Below are positions 63,649 through 64,000 of a DNA stretch of 64,000 nt, in pieces (position 1 is the first letter of the stretch; each line of letters begins with the position of its first letter). Source of the DNA: Chitinophagaceae bacterium (GTDB lineage Bacteria; Bacteroidota; Bacteroidia; Chitinophagales; Chitinophagaceae); NCBI GenBank assembly GCA_020403425.1, contig JADBXR010000006.1, positions 1-64,000 on the forward strand, in the 5' to 3' direction. The translations under genes and the position numbers were made by a program. Below the pieces are notes generated by a model. That model was not told where the DNA came from and searched no databases. It saw nothing but the letters and a program-made list of their open reading frames with translations.

Positions 63649-64000
63649 TCAATTCAATGCAACATTCACTAACTGACCTTTCACCACTGGCTGACCTGGC
63701 AGGATCGACTGTTCGGCTACTTTGCCCCTCCCTTTCGCATTCACTTTCAGTCCCATGTTCTCGCAGAGCAGCACCACATCCTTCAGCCCCATTCCCTTTA
63801 ACTGGGGCATGGTATTTTTATCAACCGGTTTTTTGCTCAGCACCACCACCGCATCTTTTCCTTTCATATCGATCCACTCATCTGTTCTGCCAGTGGAATC
63901 GGAATAGGACAAACGCAGTTTTTGTGACAGGTACGCGATATCTTTCTTATTTCCGGCATAATTGAACACACTACTGTCCTTTTTAGCCTGCGCCATAACT
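63649..64000 (-). CDS. ftsI: Penicillin-binding protein FtsI, C-terminal end with PASTA domain (partial)
   Basis: The frame stays open to the window edge; only the last 117 residues are present. They match a PASTA-domain tail, MPQLKGMGLKDVVLLCENMGLKVNAKGRGK, ending in QSILPGQPVVKGQLVNVALN. In the cluster this position belongs to FtsI (PBP3), the septal transpeptidase. The transpeptidase domain lies beyond the window. The TGA stop at 63651-63649 is 10 bases before murE. Confidence 0.8.
   Translation of the reverse strand, partial: VMAQAKKDSSVFNYAGNKKDIAYLSQKLRLSYSDSTGRTDEWIDMKGKDAVVVLSKKPVDKNTMPQLKGMGLKDVVLLCENMGLKVNAKGRGKVAEQSILPGQPVVKGQLVNVALN

Overview
The window is a gene-dense stretch of chromosome from a Bacteroidota bacterium, most likely of the Chitinophagaceae type. 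The evidence is a full-length SprA (outer-membrane translocon of the type IX secretion/gliding system), several promoters with the Bacteroidota -7 element TAnnTTTG and an upstream TTTG or TTG, the futalosine route to menaquinone (MqnB, MqnD), the small acidic DUF2795 protein, an FtsZ with a very long C-terminal linker, and lipoproteins and enzymes typical of this phylum. Base composition looks even. I see no prophage, insertion sequence, CRISPR array or other obvious island.

Layout. 1-440: two tRNA genes (Pro, Ser) on the minus strand with their promoter and terminator. 441-3700: dnaA, preceded by an AT-rich segment with head-to-head DnaA boxes, then a two-gene 5'-nucleotidase. 3750-11670: a DUF3127 protein, an FAD-dependent dehydrogenase, a membrane protein/histidine kinase/response regulator set, an S1-P1 nuclease/phospholipase C-like enzyme and a NatAB-like ABC exporter. 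11744-19672: ruvA-sprA. 19880-26850: fabH, a DinB-like protein, a Cys/Met-metabolism PLP enzyme, a serine hydrolase, an amidohydrolase and an acetyltransferase. 26930-31390: fabD, folE, two PTPS paralogues, mqnB and mqnD. 31395-43395: photolyase, class IV aminotransferase, Nif3-like protein, zinc-ribbon coiled coil, TPR protein, recN, fabI, SemiSWEET, DUF2795, lolD, cobalamin adenosyltransferase, a MacB-type ATPase and gatC. 43645-50815: a candidate 26-residue membrane microprotein, a fused beta-oxidation enzyme with a palindrome inside its promoter, a degenerate kinase-like protein, a GH16 lipoprotein, a second ABC exporter and a TIGR01777 epimerase. 51044-64000: the division and cell-wall cluster, transcribed leftward as ftsI (partial)-murE-mraY-murD-ftsW-murG-murC-ftsQ-ftsA-ftsZ.

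How the parts fit. The right end makes UDP-MurNAc-pentapeptide (MurC, MurD, MurE), lipid I/II (MraY, MurG) and the divisome (FtsW, FtsI, FtsQ, FtsA, FtsZ). fabH, fabD and fabI, scattered through the window, supply fatty-acid synthesis, and the fused dehydrogenase/hydratase degrades fatty acids. FolE with two PTPS-like enzymes makes reduced pterins or deazapurine precursors. MqnB and MqnD serve menaquinone synthesis.

The least explained material is intergenic. Between about 26.3 and 41.7 kb, seven gaps hold either 8-bp tandem arrays sharing a GAATGA core or imperfect long inverted repeats, in two of which short words appear in shuffled order; stop codons lie inside several of them. I also see several structured intergenic segments, the best being between fabI and the SemiSWEET gene. 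Some starts given here are internal to longer open frames, chosen from homologous N termini, signal peptides or promoter position.
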